A DNA stretch of 64,000 nucleotides, from positions 124,001-188,000 of the forward strand of contig PXQV01000014.1 of the NCBI GenBank assembly GCA_003021175.1, written 5' to 3'. A program made the position numbers and the translations under genes. The DNA comes from Halobacteriales archaeon QH_7_66_36 (GTDB taxonomy: Archaea > Halobacteriota > Halobacteria > Halobacteriales > Haloarculaceae). The notes beneath the pieces are model-generated. The model was not told the DNA's origin. It made no database searches and saw nothing but the letters and a program-made list of their open reading frames with translations. Within the stretch, counting starts at the first letter, position 1; each line of letters starts with the position of its first letter. Below are positions 16,234-26,294 of the stretch, in pieces.

Positions 16234-17337
16234 TCAGAGCACCGACTGATACACGTCGGCGAGCGCGTCGACCGCGCGCTCCATCGCCACGTCGTCGCGC
16301 CGGTCGAGACACGCCTCGCGGAGTCGCTCACGCTCGGCGAGCGCCTGCTCGATTCCGGCTCGGAACCCGTCGGTGTCGCCGCGCTCGTAGTGATACCCCG
16401 TCTCGTCGTCGGCGATAGTTTCCGCGAGCGCGCCGGCGTTCACCCCGACGACCGGCGTCCCGCAGACGTTCGCCTCCAACGCGACGAGCCCCTGCGTCTC
16501 GACGGGACTCGGGAACGCGAACACGTCGAGCGTCGCGTAGAAGGTCGGCAGTTCCTCGCGGTCGAGGAAGCCGAGGAACCGCACGTCCGCGTCGAGGTCG
16601 GCGGCCCGCGCCTCCAGCGTCTCGCGGGCCGGGCCGTCGCCGCCGAAGACGACCGTCGCGTCGATCTCTGGGGCGACATCGAGAATCGCGTCCAACTCCT
16701 TCTCGTAGCCGTGGCGGCCGGTGTAGCCGACCAGCGGGCCGTCCGGCAGGCCGTGTCGCTCGCGGAATGCGGCCTGTTCGGCGTCGTTGACGGGACCGAA
16801 CCGGTCCGTGTCGACGCCGTTCGGAACGGTCTGTATCGTCGTGTCGATACCCAGCTCGCGGAGGTGGTCGCGGGTCGGGTCTGAAGGGACGACCACCGCG
16901 TCGACGCGGTTCAGATACCACTGCTCGTAGCGACCGGCCACCCGCTCGATCGCCCGGGCGAACGGGCCGCTGGTGAGATAATCCGCGTACTCCGCCGTCG
17001 GCGTGTGATACGAGGCGACGAGCGGGAGCTCACGCTTTCGGGCGAGTCGGCGGGCGGCCAATCCGAGCGTGAAGGGCGTGTGGGCGTGGACGACATCGAC
17101 GCCGTCGAGACCACTCGGCACTCGCGGCATCCCGGCGTTGAACTCCTTGTAGAAGGGGAAGGTGAGGCTCCAGACCGGGTGTTCGTCGCCGCTCGGCTCG
17201 TGGCTGCTGGCCGGGTAGACGAGATGCATCCGGCCGTCGCGCTGCTCCCAGCGGTCGCGCCACGACTGGACGGTGTAGGTGACGCCGTTGACCGTCGGCA
17301 GATAGGTGTCGGTGAACGCGGCGACGGCCGGTGGCAT
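16234..17337 (-). CDS. GT4-family glycosyltransferase
   Basis: 367-residue GT-B fold glycosyltransferase. N-terminal acceptor domain with FTDTYLPTVNGVTYTV and VDVVHAHTPFTLGLAA; C-terminal donor domain with YTGRHGYEKELD and the conserved EX7E-type motif in FPSPVETQGLVALEANVCG. The pattern resembles enzymes that glycosylate membrane diradylglycerols, so glycolipid synthesis is a reasonable guess. It follows a second GT4 gene by 24 bases on the same strand, suggesting sequential sugar additions to one product. Confidence 0.93.
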   Translation of the reverse strand: MPPAVAAFTDTYLPTVNGVTYTVQSWRDRWEQRDGRMHLVYPASSHEPSGDEHPVWSLTFPFYKEFNAGMPRVPSGLDGVDVVHAHTPFTLGLAARRLARKRELPLVASYHTPTAEYADYLTSGPFARAIERVAGRYEQWYLNRVDAVVVPSDPTRDHLRELGIDTTIQTVPNGVDTDRFGPVNDAEQAAFRERHGLPDGPLVGYTGRHGYEKELDAILDVAPEIDATVVFGGDGPARETLEARAADLDADVRFLGFLDREELPTFYATLDVFAFPSPVETQGLVALEANVCGTPVVGVNAGALAETIADDETGYHYERGDTDGFRAGIEQALAERERLREACLDRRDDVAMERAVDALADVYQSVL

Positions 17338-17361
17338 GCACCGGGGTTCGCCGGTGGCCGT

Positions 17362-18402
17362 CTAATGGGTTGTGTTCTCGTCGAGCGTGCCGTCCGCGAG
17401 ATCGCGGTAGAGCCCGACGAGCGCCTCGCCTACTCGGTCGAGAGTGAACTCCTCGCTCTTCTCGCGGGCGCCCGTTCCGATGCGCTCGCGCTCGGCCGGG
17501 TCGTCGAGTAGCTCCCGTAGCGCCGACTCGAAGCCGGCCGTCGAGTCGGCCTTCCGACACAGTTCGCCCTCGGTGAGCCACTCGTAGGTGTCGATGCTCC
17601 GGACCACCGGCGGGATGCCGCAGTGCATCGCCTCCAACAGCGCCATCCCCTCGTTTTCGTTGTGGGTGGGGAAGTAGAACACGTCGCCAGCGGCGAAGGC
17701 ACCGGCGATGTCGTCCACGAACCCTGTGAACGTGCAGTTGTCCGGGGCCGACTCGACCAACTCCATTGTCTCGCTGCTCTGCAGGAGCTTGCCGAGCGGG
17801 CCGCCGGTGGGATTGAGATAGCCGAACCAGACGAAGTCGACCTCGGGCATCGCGCGGGCCGTCTCGATGAACGTCTCCAGTCCCTTTCGCTTCAGGACGT
17901 GCGCGACGGTGAAGACGACGGGCGGGTCGAGACCGTAGCGGTCGAGATACGTCTCGCGGAGGTCGGGGTCGTCGTGGCCTGCGAGCTTCGCCGGGTCGAA
18001 TCCGTTCGAGATGACGCGTTTGGGTGCGTCGGCGTACGTCTCCACCACCTCGCGGTTGTGCGCCGAGGGACAGACGAGCACGTCGGCCAGCGAGTAGGCG
18101 TACTCGAGATACGGGCGCATCGGCCGGGCGAGTGTGTTCGAGAAGGCGAAGCTATCCTCGAAGTCCTCTGCCGTCTGGTGGGCGTGGACGACGACCGGCG
18201 TCCGATCCTGCGCCCGCCGCGCGTAGTAGATGGACCGCGGGCCCATGTTGTTGAGGTGGAGGATGTCCGCAGAGAGGTCGGGGCGCGTCGTGTACCCGAG
18301 GCCGTGGTCGTCCATGACCGTCCGCTGGTTCTCGACCGACTGGGCGTGACCGCCGGTGACGAACCGCTCCCACTCGAAGTAGTGGCTGACGCGGAGCCCC
18401 AT
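17362..18402 (-). CDS. GT4-family glycosyltransferase
   Basis: 346-residue GT-B glycosyltransferase. Starts MGLRVSHYFEWERFVTGGHA; acceptor-side segment PVVVHAHQTAEDFEDSFAF; donor domain with FTVAHVLKRKGLETF and the HNENEGMALLEAMHCG motif carrying the conserved Glu pair. First gene of a two-gene leftward unit with the other GT4. The upstream region contains repeat copy B instead of an obvious promoter. Confidence 0.93.
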   Translation of the reverse strand: MGLRVSHYFEWERFVTGGHAQSVENQRTVMDDHGLGYTTRPDLSADILHLNNMGPRSIYYARRAQDRTPVVVHAHQTAEDFEDSFAFSNTLARPMRPYLEYAYSLADVLVCPSAHNREVVETYADAPKRVISNGFDPAKLAGHDDPDLRETYLDRYGLDPPVVFTVAHVLKRKGLETFIETARAMPEVDFVWFGYLNPTGGPLGKLLQSSETMELVESAPDNCTFTGFVDDIAGAFAAGDVFYFPTHNENEGMALLEAMHCGIPPVVRSIDTYEWLTEGELCRKADSTAGFESALRELLDDPAERERIGTGAREKSEEFTLDRVGEALVGLYRDLADGTLDENTTH

Positions 18403-18502
18403 CGGGTCGTCTGGGTCTCCCGGCGGGCTTGAACCTGCCGGAAGCCTTCCGTGGCCCGGTTGTGTTCAGGTGAGGGTGAGTTCGAAGAGTAGTCGACTAA
18501 TG

Positions 18503-18676
18503 TGGTGGAGAAAGCCCCCGGGCGCTACGGTCGCGCGGCTCGCTGCGCGCCTCGCCCTCCCGTTGGTCGGGCTGCGGTGCTTGTGTCGCCGTGCTTTCCC
18601 GTAGCCCCCGGCCCCTTTCAGTCCCACCCACCGCGGTTGCTCGGCCGAGCGACGCTCCAATTATCTGAACACCACC
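18503..18676 (-). repeat. intergenic repeat family 1, copy B
   Basis: Inverted relative to copy A at 5749-5918. Read on the minus strand it has ggtggtgttcagat, then the gtcgctcggccgag block, gcggtgggtgggactgaaag plus gggcc, the variable middle and a final gggggctttctccacc. The shared blocks are collinear with copy A over the full length, while the middle differs, with changes at many positions. Confidence 0.75.
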
Positions 18677-18695
18677 CGTGGCTCCGTCCGAATCA

Positions 18696-18703
18696 TTTTA
18701 TTA
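18696..18703 (+). promoter_or_regulatory. TATA box of the MinD-like gene
   Basis: ttttatta centred 27 bases before ATG 18727, expected for a leaderless transcript. It supports this start over upstream in-frame codons. Confidence 0.65.
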
Positions 18704-18726
18704 CTGTACGCGGCAACGCAACGAAC

Positions 18727-19488
18727 ATGGTCGAGGCGTTCGCCGTCGCGTCCGGCAAGGGTGGGACGGGGAAAACCACGAGCACGCTCGCGCTCGGGAT
18801 GGCGCTCGCCGAGGAGCACGACGTGACGGTCGTGGACGCCGACACGGGGATGGCGAATCTCCTCTTTCATACGGGGCTGTCGGACGCCGAACCGACGCTC
18901 CACGACGTGCTCGTCGACGGCGGAGCCACCGTCGAGGAGGCGACGTACGAGCGGTTCGGAATGCGGGTCGTCCCCTGCGGCACGTCGCTGGCGGCGTTCG
19001 AGGCGGCCGACCCGGAGCGGCTGACCGACGCCGTCGCCGAACTCGCGGCCGACACGGACGTTCTCCTGCTCGACTCGCCGGCCACCCTCGGCTCGAAGGC
19101 CGCCGTCCTGCCCGTCGTGCTCGCTGACCGGGCGGTGGTGGTGCTCCAGCCGACGGTGCCGGCGCTGTCTGACGGACTGAAGGTGCAGGAGTACGCGCTC
19201 TCGTACGGGACGGGGGTTGCTGGCGTGCTGTTCAACAAGGTGCGAGACGGGGCGGGCGTCGCCGAGCAGGCCGAGCGCTACTTCGAGGGACCGACGCTGG
19301 CCGAGGTGCCCGATTCGGAGGTGGCGCGAGCGGCCCGCAGTGCCGGCGAACCGCTCCTCGCACACGCTCCCGATTCCGCGGCGGCGACGGCGTTCCGCGA
19401 GGCGGCCGACAAAATCGACGTGCAAGCGGGCGATGGGGCGGCAGTCGCGGACCGGTTCCGGTCGGCGGTGGTGCCGGACCCGCCATGA
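18727..19488 (+). CDS. MinD/ParA-family P-loop ATPase
   Basis: 253-residue deviant Walker ATPase: the N-terminus has GKGGTGKTT with the signature Lys, followed by switch I-like VDADTGMANLLFHTG and Walker B-like LLLDSPATLGSK. Haloarchaea carry several MinD paralogues with roles in positioning envelope machinery, motility and pili. The C-terminal membrane-targeting helix of bacterial MinD is not obvious here. The stop overlaps the start of the next gene (ATGA), which encodes a likely partner. Cellular role is unassigned. Confidence 0.92.
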   Translation: MVEAFAVASGKGGTGKTTSTLALGMALAEEHDVTVVDADTGMANLLFHTGLSDAEPTLHDVLVDGGATVEEATYERFGMRVVPCGTSLAAFEAADPERLTDAVAELAADTDVLLLDSPATLGSKAAVLPVVLADRAVVVLQPTVPALSDGLKVQEYALSYGTGVAGVLFNKVRDGAGVAEQAERYFEGPTLAEVPDSEVARAARSAGEPLLAHAPDSAAATAFREAADKIDVQAGDGAAVADRFRSAVVPDPP

Positions 19489-20015
19489 TCGAGGTGCCGA
19501 ACGGCGACCTGCGCGCCTCGCGCGTGGTCGCCGACGCGGCGACGCCGCTGGCCGACGCGCTCGACCGTCAGCTCACCGGCTACGTCGTGCTCCGGCCGGC
19601 AGAACCGATCGCGACCGACGACGGCGCGGGCGTGGTGACGATGGAAGACGGCGTGCCCGTCGTCGCCTACCACGACGGCACCGACCGCGGCGGCCCAGCC
19701 GCACTCGGCCCGCTCGCCGGTCCCGGCCCGTACCGCGCAGAACTGTACGCGACCGACGCCGCCGCGCTCGAACCGCTCCACCGCGCGGAGGAACTCCGCG
19801 TCGACCCCGGCGCACCGGCCGAACAGGTGGCCGACGCACCCGAGTTGGCCGCCCGTGCCCGCGAGCGAGCGCCCGCCGACCGCGACGCGCCTGAGACGGA
19901 TCCGGTCGAGGCGTTTCTCGACGACGAGGAGCGGGTCGAGGCGATCAAGGAGCGGGCCCGCGCCGAAGCAGAGCGGCGCGCCTCGGAGTGGGGGTTCGAC
20001 GAGGTGGTCGAGTGA
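19485..20015 (+). CDS. unknown protein coupled to the MinD-like ATPase
   Basis: 176-residue soluble protein. N-terminal half is an alpha/beta region (MIEVPNGDLRASRVVADAA... TGYVVLRPAEP... VVAYHDGTDRGGPAALG); the C-terminal half is a highly charged helix (RVEAIKERARAEAERRASEW) likely to form a coiled coil. It starts within the stop codon of the MinD-like gene, so co-translation and physical partnership are probable. No family recognised. Ends 7 bases before the convergent citramalate synthase gene. Confidence 0.85.
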   Translation: MIEVPNGDLRASRVVADAATPLADALDRQLTGYVVLRPAEPIATDDGAGVVTMEDGVPVVAYHDGTDRGGPAALGPLAGPGPYRAELYATDAAALEPLHRAEELRVDPGAPAEQVADAPELAARARERAPADRDAPETDPVEAFLDDEERVEAIKERARAEAERRASEWGFDEVVE

Positions 20016-20021
20016 CGACGG

Positions 20022-21615
<1,594 letters not shown>

Positions 21616-21641
21616 GGTACTCGGACGCAACCGCCCGGCGC

Positions 21642-21650
21642 ATATAAAAT
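21642..21650 (-). promoter_or_regulatory. TATA box of the citramalate synthase gene
   Basis: attttatatg on the minus strand, an excellent archaeal TATA box about 30 bases before ATG 21615. It argues that transcription begins after the in-frame upstream Met codons (21719, 21809), which therefore cannot be the start. Confidence 0.75.
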
Positions 21651-21675
21651 GGTGGCATCGGACAGGTGTTGCCGC

Positions 21676-22086
21676 TCAGGGCGCGACCCACACGCGGTCG
21701 CCCGCCTGCACGTCATCGGCCACCCCGGCCGGCAGTTCGATGACCGTGTCGGCGACAGCTCGTCCGTAACCGGTCCACGCCGACAGCCGCTCCGTCTGCT
21801 GGACGACACCGTCCGCGACCCAGACGGCGTCGATGTCGAACGGGACGAAAATCATGTGCAGCCGGCGGGTCGCCTGCTCGTCGAAGCGAAACACCAGTGC
21901 GTAATCGTCCGGCACCGACCGTCGGAACATCAGCCCGCGCGTCCGCGCGAGCGCTGACCCCGCGAGTTCGACCTCGCTCGCCACGACGCGCCGTTCGTCG
22001 TCTGCGGACTGCGGCTCGTGGACGACCCGCACGCTCCGAGCCTCGCCCGGCCGCGACATGACGGTTTCGTCGCGGCGGGCGCTCAC
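21676..22086 (-). CDS. DUF192 family protein
   Basis: 136-residue beta-rich protein of the DUF192 family. Characteristic segments are ARTRGLMFRRSVPDDYALVF (the conserved RxxGLM motif), RRLHMIFVPFDIDAVWVADG and a C-terminal AVADTVIELPAGVADDVQAG. Members are often exported, but no signal peptide is evident here. Start ATG 22086 overlaps the upstream stop by 4 bases; MSRPGEA at 22059 is the alternative. Follows the phospholipase-D-fold gene in an operon; function unknown. Confidence 0.9.
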   Translation of the reverse strand: MSARRDETVMSRPGEARSVRVVHEPQSADDERRVVASEVELAGSALARTRGLMFRRSVPDDYALVFRFDEQATRRLHMIFVPFDIDAVWVADGVVQQTERLSAWTGYGRAVADTVIELPAGVADDVQAGDRVWVAP

Positions 22087-23681
22087 TCGAACGACAGTCG
22101 CCGCGCGGCGAGCAGACAGACCGCCGCCCCGACCCCGAGTGCGGTGACGAGGCCGAGGGGTATCCGCGTTCGCTCGCTCGCCGCTCCAGAACTGGCCCGC
22201 CAGTCGGCGTCGAACACCGTGCGGTAGTAGTCGGCGACCGCTTCACCCTCCAGCGCGAGCAGTACCTCCCGATTCTGCCGGACCGACTCGCGGTTCCAGT
22301 TCAGACTCCCGAGGACGACGCTATCGTCGACGACGACACCTTTCGCGTGGACTTTCTCGTAGCCGCGTGGCTCCGCGAGACGGACGCGCAGGTCGAGTCC
22401 CTCGCGGTCGGCGGCCGCGTTCAACTGCTCGGCGACCGCCGCGTTGTCCTCGCGGACGTACCACGCGCTGGCTAACAGGACGCGCACCGTGACACCGCGG
22501 CGGGCAGCGTCGAGCAACGCCCGGACGAACCGCCCGTCGGAACTGTCTATCGACAGTTGGAGGACGCGGATCGAGTCGTTCGCGCGCCGGAGTCGCCCGG
22601 CGAGCGCACGACCCGCGTTATCAGGGGCGACCAGCAGCGACGCGTTCTGGTAGCTCACCCGCGCCGGTTCGGTGCGAGTCTGGTACGTGCCGTTGGCAGT
22701 CTCGCCGGCGGTGAACGTCCGTCCCCGACGATACTCGCGCCACGCTCTGGCCGCGCGCCACTCGAAGTCGCCGTCGAAGAGGCGGACCAGCCCGGAGACG
22801 ATCCTGGGGTCTGCGACGACGGCCCCCCACCCGCGCGAGGACCGCCCGCCGACGCCCGCCGGCTTCCAGTTCTCCGTGAGAACGACCGCTTGATTGTCTG
22901 CGACGGCGTACTTCGCGTGGTGATACGCGTAGCGGGCGTGCGGGCCGGTGACGACGCGGACCGACACGCCGGCCGCGGTGAGTCGGTCCAGTTGATGCGC
23001 CTGCGCCCGACTGATTCCGCCGACTGGCCCGCCCTCGACGAGCACACGCACGGTCGCACCGCGCTCCGCGGCGGCGACGAGTGCGTCCGTCACCCGCTTC
23101 GAGGTGAGCGTGTAGCCGGCCAGCAGCACCCGGTCGGTGGCGTTCCGGATTGGCGCGAGCGGCGGCTCCGGCGCGTCTGGAAGCACGAACGCCCGTGCGG
23201 TGCCAGCGCCACCGGTGACGACCGGATGATCGGTCGCGCCGATGTGCCGCCACGTCCCGTTTCGGAGCCGTTCGCCCTCTGGGGCGTCCTCGTAGCGAAG
23301 TGTCGAAACGGTCTGGTTGTCTCGCAGGAGTCGCAGTCGCTCGCCGGCGTTCGAGAGCGCCGGGAGCGCGACGCGAAGCACGCGCCGGTCGGTTCGGTTC
23401 CGGACACGGGCGGGAGTCGCCGTCAGGACGACTTCGCCCGTGACGGTCCGGTTCGGGAGGCGGACGCGCGACTCGCCGTCTGCGAGCACGTACTGCGAGA
23501 GGTTCGTCAACGGCGGGGCGCGAACGACGACGGTTTCCCCCGCGTCGCCGTCGGCGACTGGATTCGGGACTGTCGCGACGATGCTCGGCGCGTCAGGATT
23601 CGTAGCCGTGACTGTCATCGGAGCCGTGGCTCCTCCCACACAGAGGCAGGCGACGACCAGGGCAGCCGCGAGCCGAGACAT
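22083..23681 (-). CDS. secreted, membrane-anchored phospholipase D-fold protein with lamin-tail-like N-terminal domain
   Basis: 532 residues. A signal peptide (1-26) precedes a beta-sandwich (about 32-110: IVATVPNPVADGDAGETVVV... LSQYVLADGESRVRLP) that looks like a lamin-tail domain. Two HKD motifs follow: HAKYAVAD (His255, Lys257, Asp262) and HAKGVVVD (His445), the paired active sites of the PLD superfamily. A C-terminal span (about 508-526) anchors it, so the catalytic part would face outside. Substrate may be phospholipid or DNA; lamin-tail plus nuclease combinations favour extracellular DNA, which is inference. Confidence 0.92.
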   Translation of the reverse strand: MSRLAAALVVACLCVGGATAPMTVTATNPDAPSIVATVPNPVADGDAGETVVVRAPPLTNLSQYVLADGESRVRLPNRTVTGEVVLTATPARVRNRTDRRVLRVALPALSNAGERLRLLRDNQTVSTLRYEDAPEGERLRNGTWRHIGATDHPVVTGGAGTARAFVLPDAPEPPLAPIRNATDRVLLAGYTLTSKRVTDALVAAAERGATVRVLVEGGPVGGISRAQAHQLDRLTAAGVSVRVVTGPHARYAYHHAKYAVADNQAVVLTENWKPAGVGGRSSRGWGAVVADPRIVSGLVRLFDGDFEWRAARAWREYRRGRTFTAGETANGTYQTRTEPARVSYQNASLLVAPDNAGRALAGRLRRANDSIRVLQLSIDSSDGRFVRALLDAARRGVTVRVLLASAWYVREDNAAVAEQLNAAADREGLDLRVRLAEPRGYEKVHAKGVVVDDSVVLGSLNWNRESVRQNREVLLALEGEAVADYYRTVFDADWRASSGAASERTRIPLGLVTALGVGAAVCLLAARRLSFE

Positions 23682-23724
23682 GGGGTGGCTGGCCGCGGCT
23701 TACTGCAAAAAGGTCAGGCCGGGA

Positions 23725-24999
23725 TCAGGCGGTCGGCGCAGCGGCGTCGAGCCACTCGGCGGCCGTCTCGGCTTCCGTCTGGACGATGAACGAGCGGTCG
23801 TCCGCGTAGGCGGCGGCCTCCTCCAGCGCGCGCTCGGTGCCGATCCGACAGAGCGCCCACGCGGCGGCGGCCCGCACGCTGTCCTCGCTGTCGTCCGCGA
23901 GCACGTCGGCGAGCGGGTCGACGGCGCGCGCGTCGCCGATCCGACCGAGCGCGCGGGCGGCCCGCGAGCGAACCTCCGGATCGTCGGCCGCGAGGCGGTT
24001 GGCGACCGGCTGGGTCGACTCCTGTGAGCCGATTTCGCCGAGCGCCTTCAGGACCGTGCGCTGGAGCACCGGATTCGAGTCGTCCTGAATGAACTCGTGG
24101 AGCGTCTCGCACGCGTCGTCGTCGCCGATCTTGCCGAGCACCTCGATGGCCGGCCGTTCGCGCCGCTCTGCGAGGCCGAGCATCGCGTCGTACGCCTCCG
24201 GCGGACCCATCCGGCGGAACGCCTCGATGCACTTCTCCTGCATGAACTCCGATTCGAGGCTCTCGAGGGCCAACAGGATTCGCTCGGGATCGTTCTCCTG
24301 TTCGGCGATGCGGACGACGCCCAGTTCCGGCGGGAAGTCCTTCCGATTCCGGGAGTTCAGTCGGTCGTAGAATCCCTGCGCCGTCAGCTGTTCGACCACG
24401 CTGAGGTCGTCCCACTCCTCGGCGTCGTCGAGGTCGGCGGTCAGCGCGTCCGCGGCCTCTACGAGGTCCGCGATGGTGTCGGCATCGGCATCGGCGTCGA
24501 GGTCGGCGGCCTCGATGGCGTCGCCAGCCGCGTCGAGCGCGTCGACGTAGTCGGCCGGGAACTCGTCGGCGGCAGCGAGATCGGCATCGAGCGTCGTCGT
24601 CATCCCGTCGAGAAGCGTCTCGACGGCCGCTGCGGCCTCGGTCTCGCCGTCTTCGGTCCACTCCGTGTCGGTCACGGTCGTGCCGGCGTCGTCGAGCGTC
24701 TCGACCACGTCCGACGCGTATGGGCCACGCTGGGCCGCGAGGTCGTCGCGGAGGTCGGAGACGTGGCCCTCCAACTCCTCGCGGGGGTCGTCTTCCTCGT
24801 CGTCGGGTTCGGGGAGGCTCGCGGCGTCGAGTTTCGTCTCGATGTCGTCGAGGTCGGCCTCGATATCGTCGAGATCGGCTTCGGTTTCGGCGGCCTCAAG
24901 GGCCGTCTCGACCTCGTCGAGCCGCTCGTGCAGTCCGTCCGGCGTCACGTCGACGGCCGTCTCGTCCGCGGCGTCCGGCTCGTCGTCCCCGTCACTCAT
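23725..24999 (-). CDS. HEAT-repeat protein with acidic coiled-coil N-terminus
   Basis: 424 residues. The N-terminal half is very acidic and helical (LHERLDEVETALEAAETEAD..., DLDDIEADLDDIETK), then a short linker and, from about residue 240, five or so HEAT/PBS-lyase-like repeats (for example VLKALGEIGSQESTQPVANR and ARALGRIGDARAVDPLADVL). These pack into a superhelix used for protein-protein contacts. The last repeat has AAWALCRIGTERALEEAAAY. No enzymatic motif. It stands alone on the minus strand and is well conserved in type among haloarchaea as a scaffold; partner unknown. Confidence 0.9.
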   Translation of the reverse strand: MSDGDDEPDAADETAVDVTPDGLHERLDEVETALEAAETEADLDDIEADLDDIETKLDAASLPEPDDEEDDPREELEGHVSDLRDDLAAQRGPYASDVVETLDDAGTTVTDTEWTEDGETEAAAAVETLLDGMTTTLDADLAAADEFPADYVDALDAAGDAIEAADLDADADADTIADLVEAADALTADLDDAEEWDDLSVVEQLTAQGFYDRLNSRNRKDFPPELGVVRIAEQENDPERILLALESLESEFMQEKCIEAFRRMGPPEAYDAMLGLAERRERPAIEVLGKIGDDDACETLHEFIQDDSNPVLQRTVLKALGEIGSQESTQPVANRLAADDPEVRSRAARALGRIGDARAVDPLADVLADDSEDSVRAAAAWALCRIGTERALEEAAAYADDRSFIVQTEAETAAEWLDAAAPTA

Positions 25000-25038
25000 A
25001 GCGGCTACTCGGTCACAATCGGAAAAGAGCGTTTCCCT

Positions 25039-25746
25039 TCAGTCGTCGCGCCAGTAGAACCGCGGCGAGAGGAGGAGATACCCGAGCGCACAGATGAGCA
25101 GCGCGAGCGGGAACGCGGCGTTGAGCGCGCCGGGCAACAGCACCGCGAACGCCTGCACCGCACCGAGGATGAGCGCGTCGCCCGCCAGCAGGTCCGGGTA
25201 GGTGATCGGCGACAGCATGGCGACGGCGAGCAGGCCGGTCGCCCCGACTGCGACGGCCGGCCCGCTGACGCCCCACAGCACGGAACCGGTCGCGGTCGCG
25301 TTCGCCAACAGCAGCGCGGCCAGTAGTGTCGCCGCGAGCGTCGTCTGGACGCCTTCGGTGGTGTGGTCGTCGGCGTCGTACGCCGCGTACAGTCCGAGTC
25401 GAAGGACGCCGGCACCGACGAACGCCGCGCCGACGAGGAGCGCCGCGCCGAGGCGAACCGGGGCGAACCCCCACTGCCCGCGTGCGAGCGCGAACGTGAG
25501 CAACGCCGGCGCGACGGCGAACGTCGCCACGTCGGCCAGCGAATCAAGGAGCGTCCCGGCCTCCGACGAGCCGTAGTGGCGGGCGAGCACGCCGTCTAAC
25601 CCGTCGGCGATGGCCCCGAGCAGGATGAGCCGAGCGGCGAGCCCCGGGTCGATAAACGCGGTTGCGGCCGCGATGAAGCCGAGCGCCGCGTTCGCGGTCG
25701 TGACGGCGTCCGCGATGGAGAGCCGCCCGACGAACCGGGGCTGCAT
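25039..25746 (-). CDS. archaetidylserine synthase (CDP-alcohol phosphatidyltransferase family)
   Basis: 235-residue membrane enzyme with about eight spans. The family motif D-G-X2-A-R-X8-9-G-X3-D-X3-D is present in DGLDGVLARHYGSSEAGTLLDSLAD, the CDP-lipid and metal site. In haloarchaea this subgroup makes archaetidylserine, and it has been tied to the ArtA/PGF-CTERM protein lipidation pathway. A PGF-CTERM substrate lies 10 kb away at 14456. Not in an operon with a decarboxylase here. Confidence 0.9.
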   Translation of the reverse strand: MQPRFVGRLSIADAVTTANAALGFIAAATAFIDPGLAARLILLGAIADGLDGVLARHYGSSEAGTLLDSLADVATFAVAPALLTFALARGQWGFAPVRLGAALLVGAAFVGAGVLRLGLYAAYDADDHTTEGVQTTLAATLLAALLLANATATGSVLWGVSGPAVAVGATGLLAVAMLSPITYPDLLAGDALILGAVQAFAVLLPGALNAAFPLALLICALGYLLLSPRFYWRDD

Positions 25747-25833
25747 ATCTCGCCGGTCGGCGGTGGCGTTCTTAGTCCGTTCGCTTCCGGCCGCGACCGC
25801 GCTGCCTTTGTCCGTCCCGCACCGAGAGACGGT

Positions 25834-26235
25834 ATGCGACGGCGGACGCTACTGGCGACGGCGGGGACGGGAATAGCGGCGCTCGCCGGCTGTGGCACCT
25901 CGCTCTCCGAGGAGGAGTACGACATCGAGATGACGGCCAACCAGTTCCAGCCCGCGGAACTGACTGTCGCGACCGGCGAGACGGTCGTCTGGGGGAATCC
26001 AAGTTCGCGCGGCCACAGCGTCACCGGCTACGAGGCGTCGTTTCCCGACGAGGCCGACTACTTCGCGTCCGGCGGCTTCGACTCGGAACAGCCGGCCCGC
26101 GACGGCTACCCCGAGAGCGGCAACATCCAGTCGGGCGAGACGTTCAGCCACACTTTCGAGGTGGCCGGCGAGTACCGCTACTTCTGTATCCCACACGAGC
26201 GGGCCGGAATGAATGGCCGCGTCATCGTCGAGTAG
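25834..26235 (+). CDS. halocyanin-like blue copper lipoprotein
   Basis: 133 residues: Tat-type RRRTLLATAG, lipobox LAGC, and a cupredoxin domain with His in RGHSVTGYE and Cys/His/Met in YFCIPHERAGM. A loop between the first His and the Cys is longer than in the other two halocyanins (EADYFASGGFDSEQPARDGY), as in the amicyanin/plastocyanin-like halocyanin subgroup. It is the third blue-copper gene in 26 kb. Solitary, so its electron partner is not indicated. Confidence 0.93.
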   Translation: MRRRTLLATAGTGIAALAGCGTSLSEEEYDIEMTANQFQPAELTVATGETVVWGNPSSRGHSVTGYEASFPDEADYFASGGFDSEQPARDGYPESGNIQSGETFSHTFEVAGEYRYFCIPHERAGMNGRVIVE

Positions 26236-26294
26236 CGCGGGGAGCCAACGATCGCGTCGCTGGTCGGCGCGGATAACGAAAGGAATGCGTCGCG

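Larger units (their letters stand above)
18403..18726. other. 324-base divergent intergenic region with repeat copy B
   Basis: Lies between the leftward glycosyltransferases and the rightward MinD-like gene. Copy B takes up 18503-18676; the last 50 bases are the MinD promoter. The in-frame extension of the MinD frame through copy B (starting at 18502) is translated repeat and not a gene. Confidence 0.6.
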
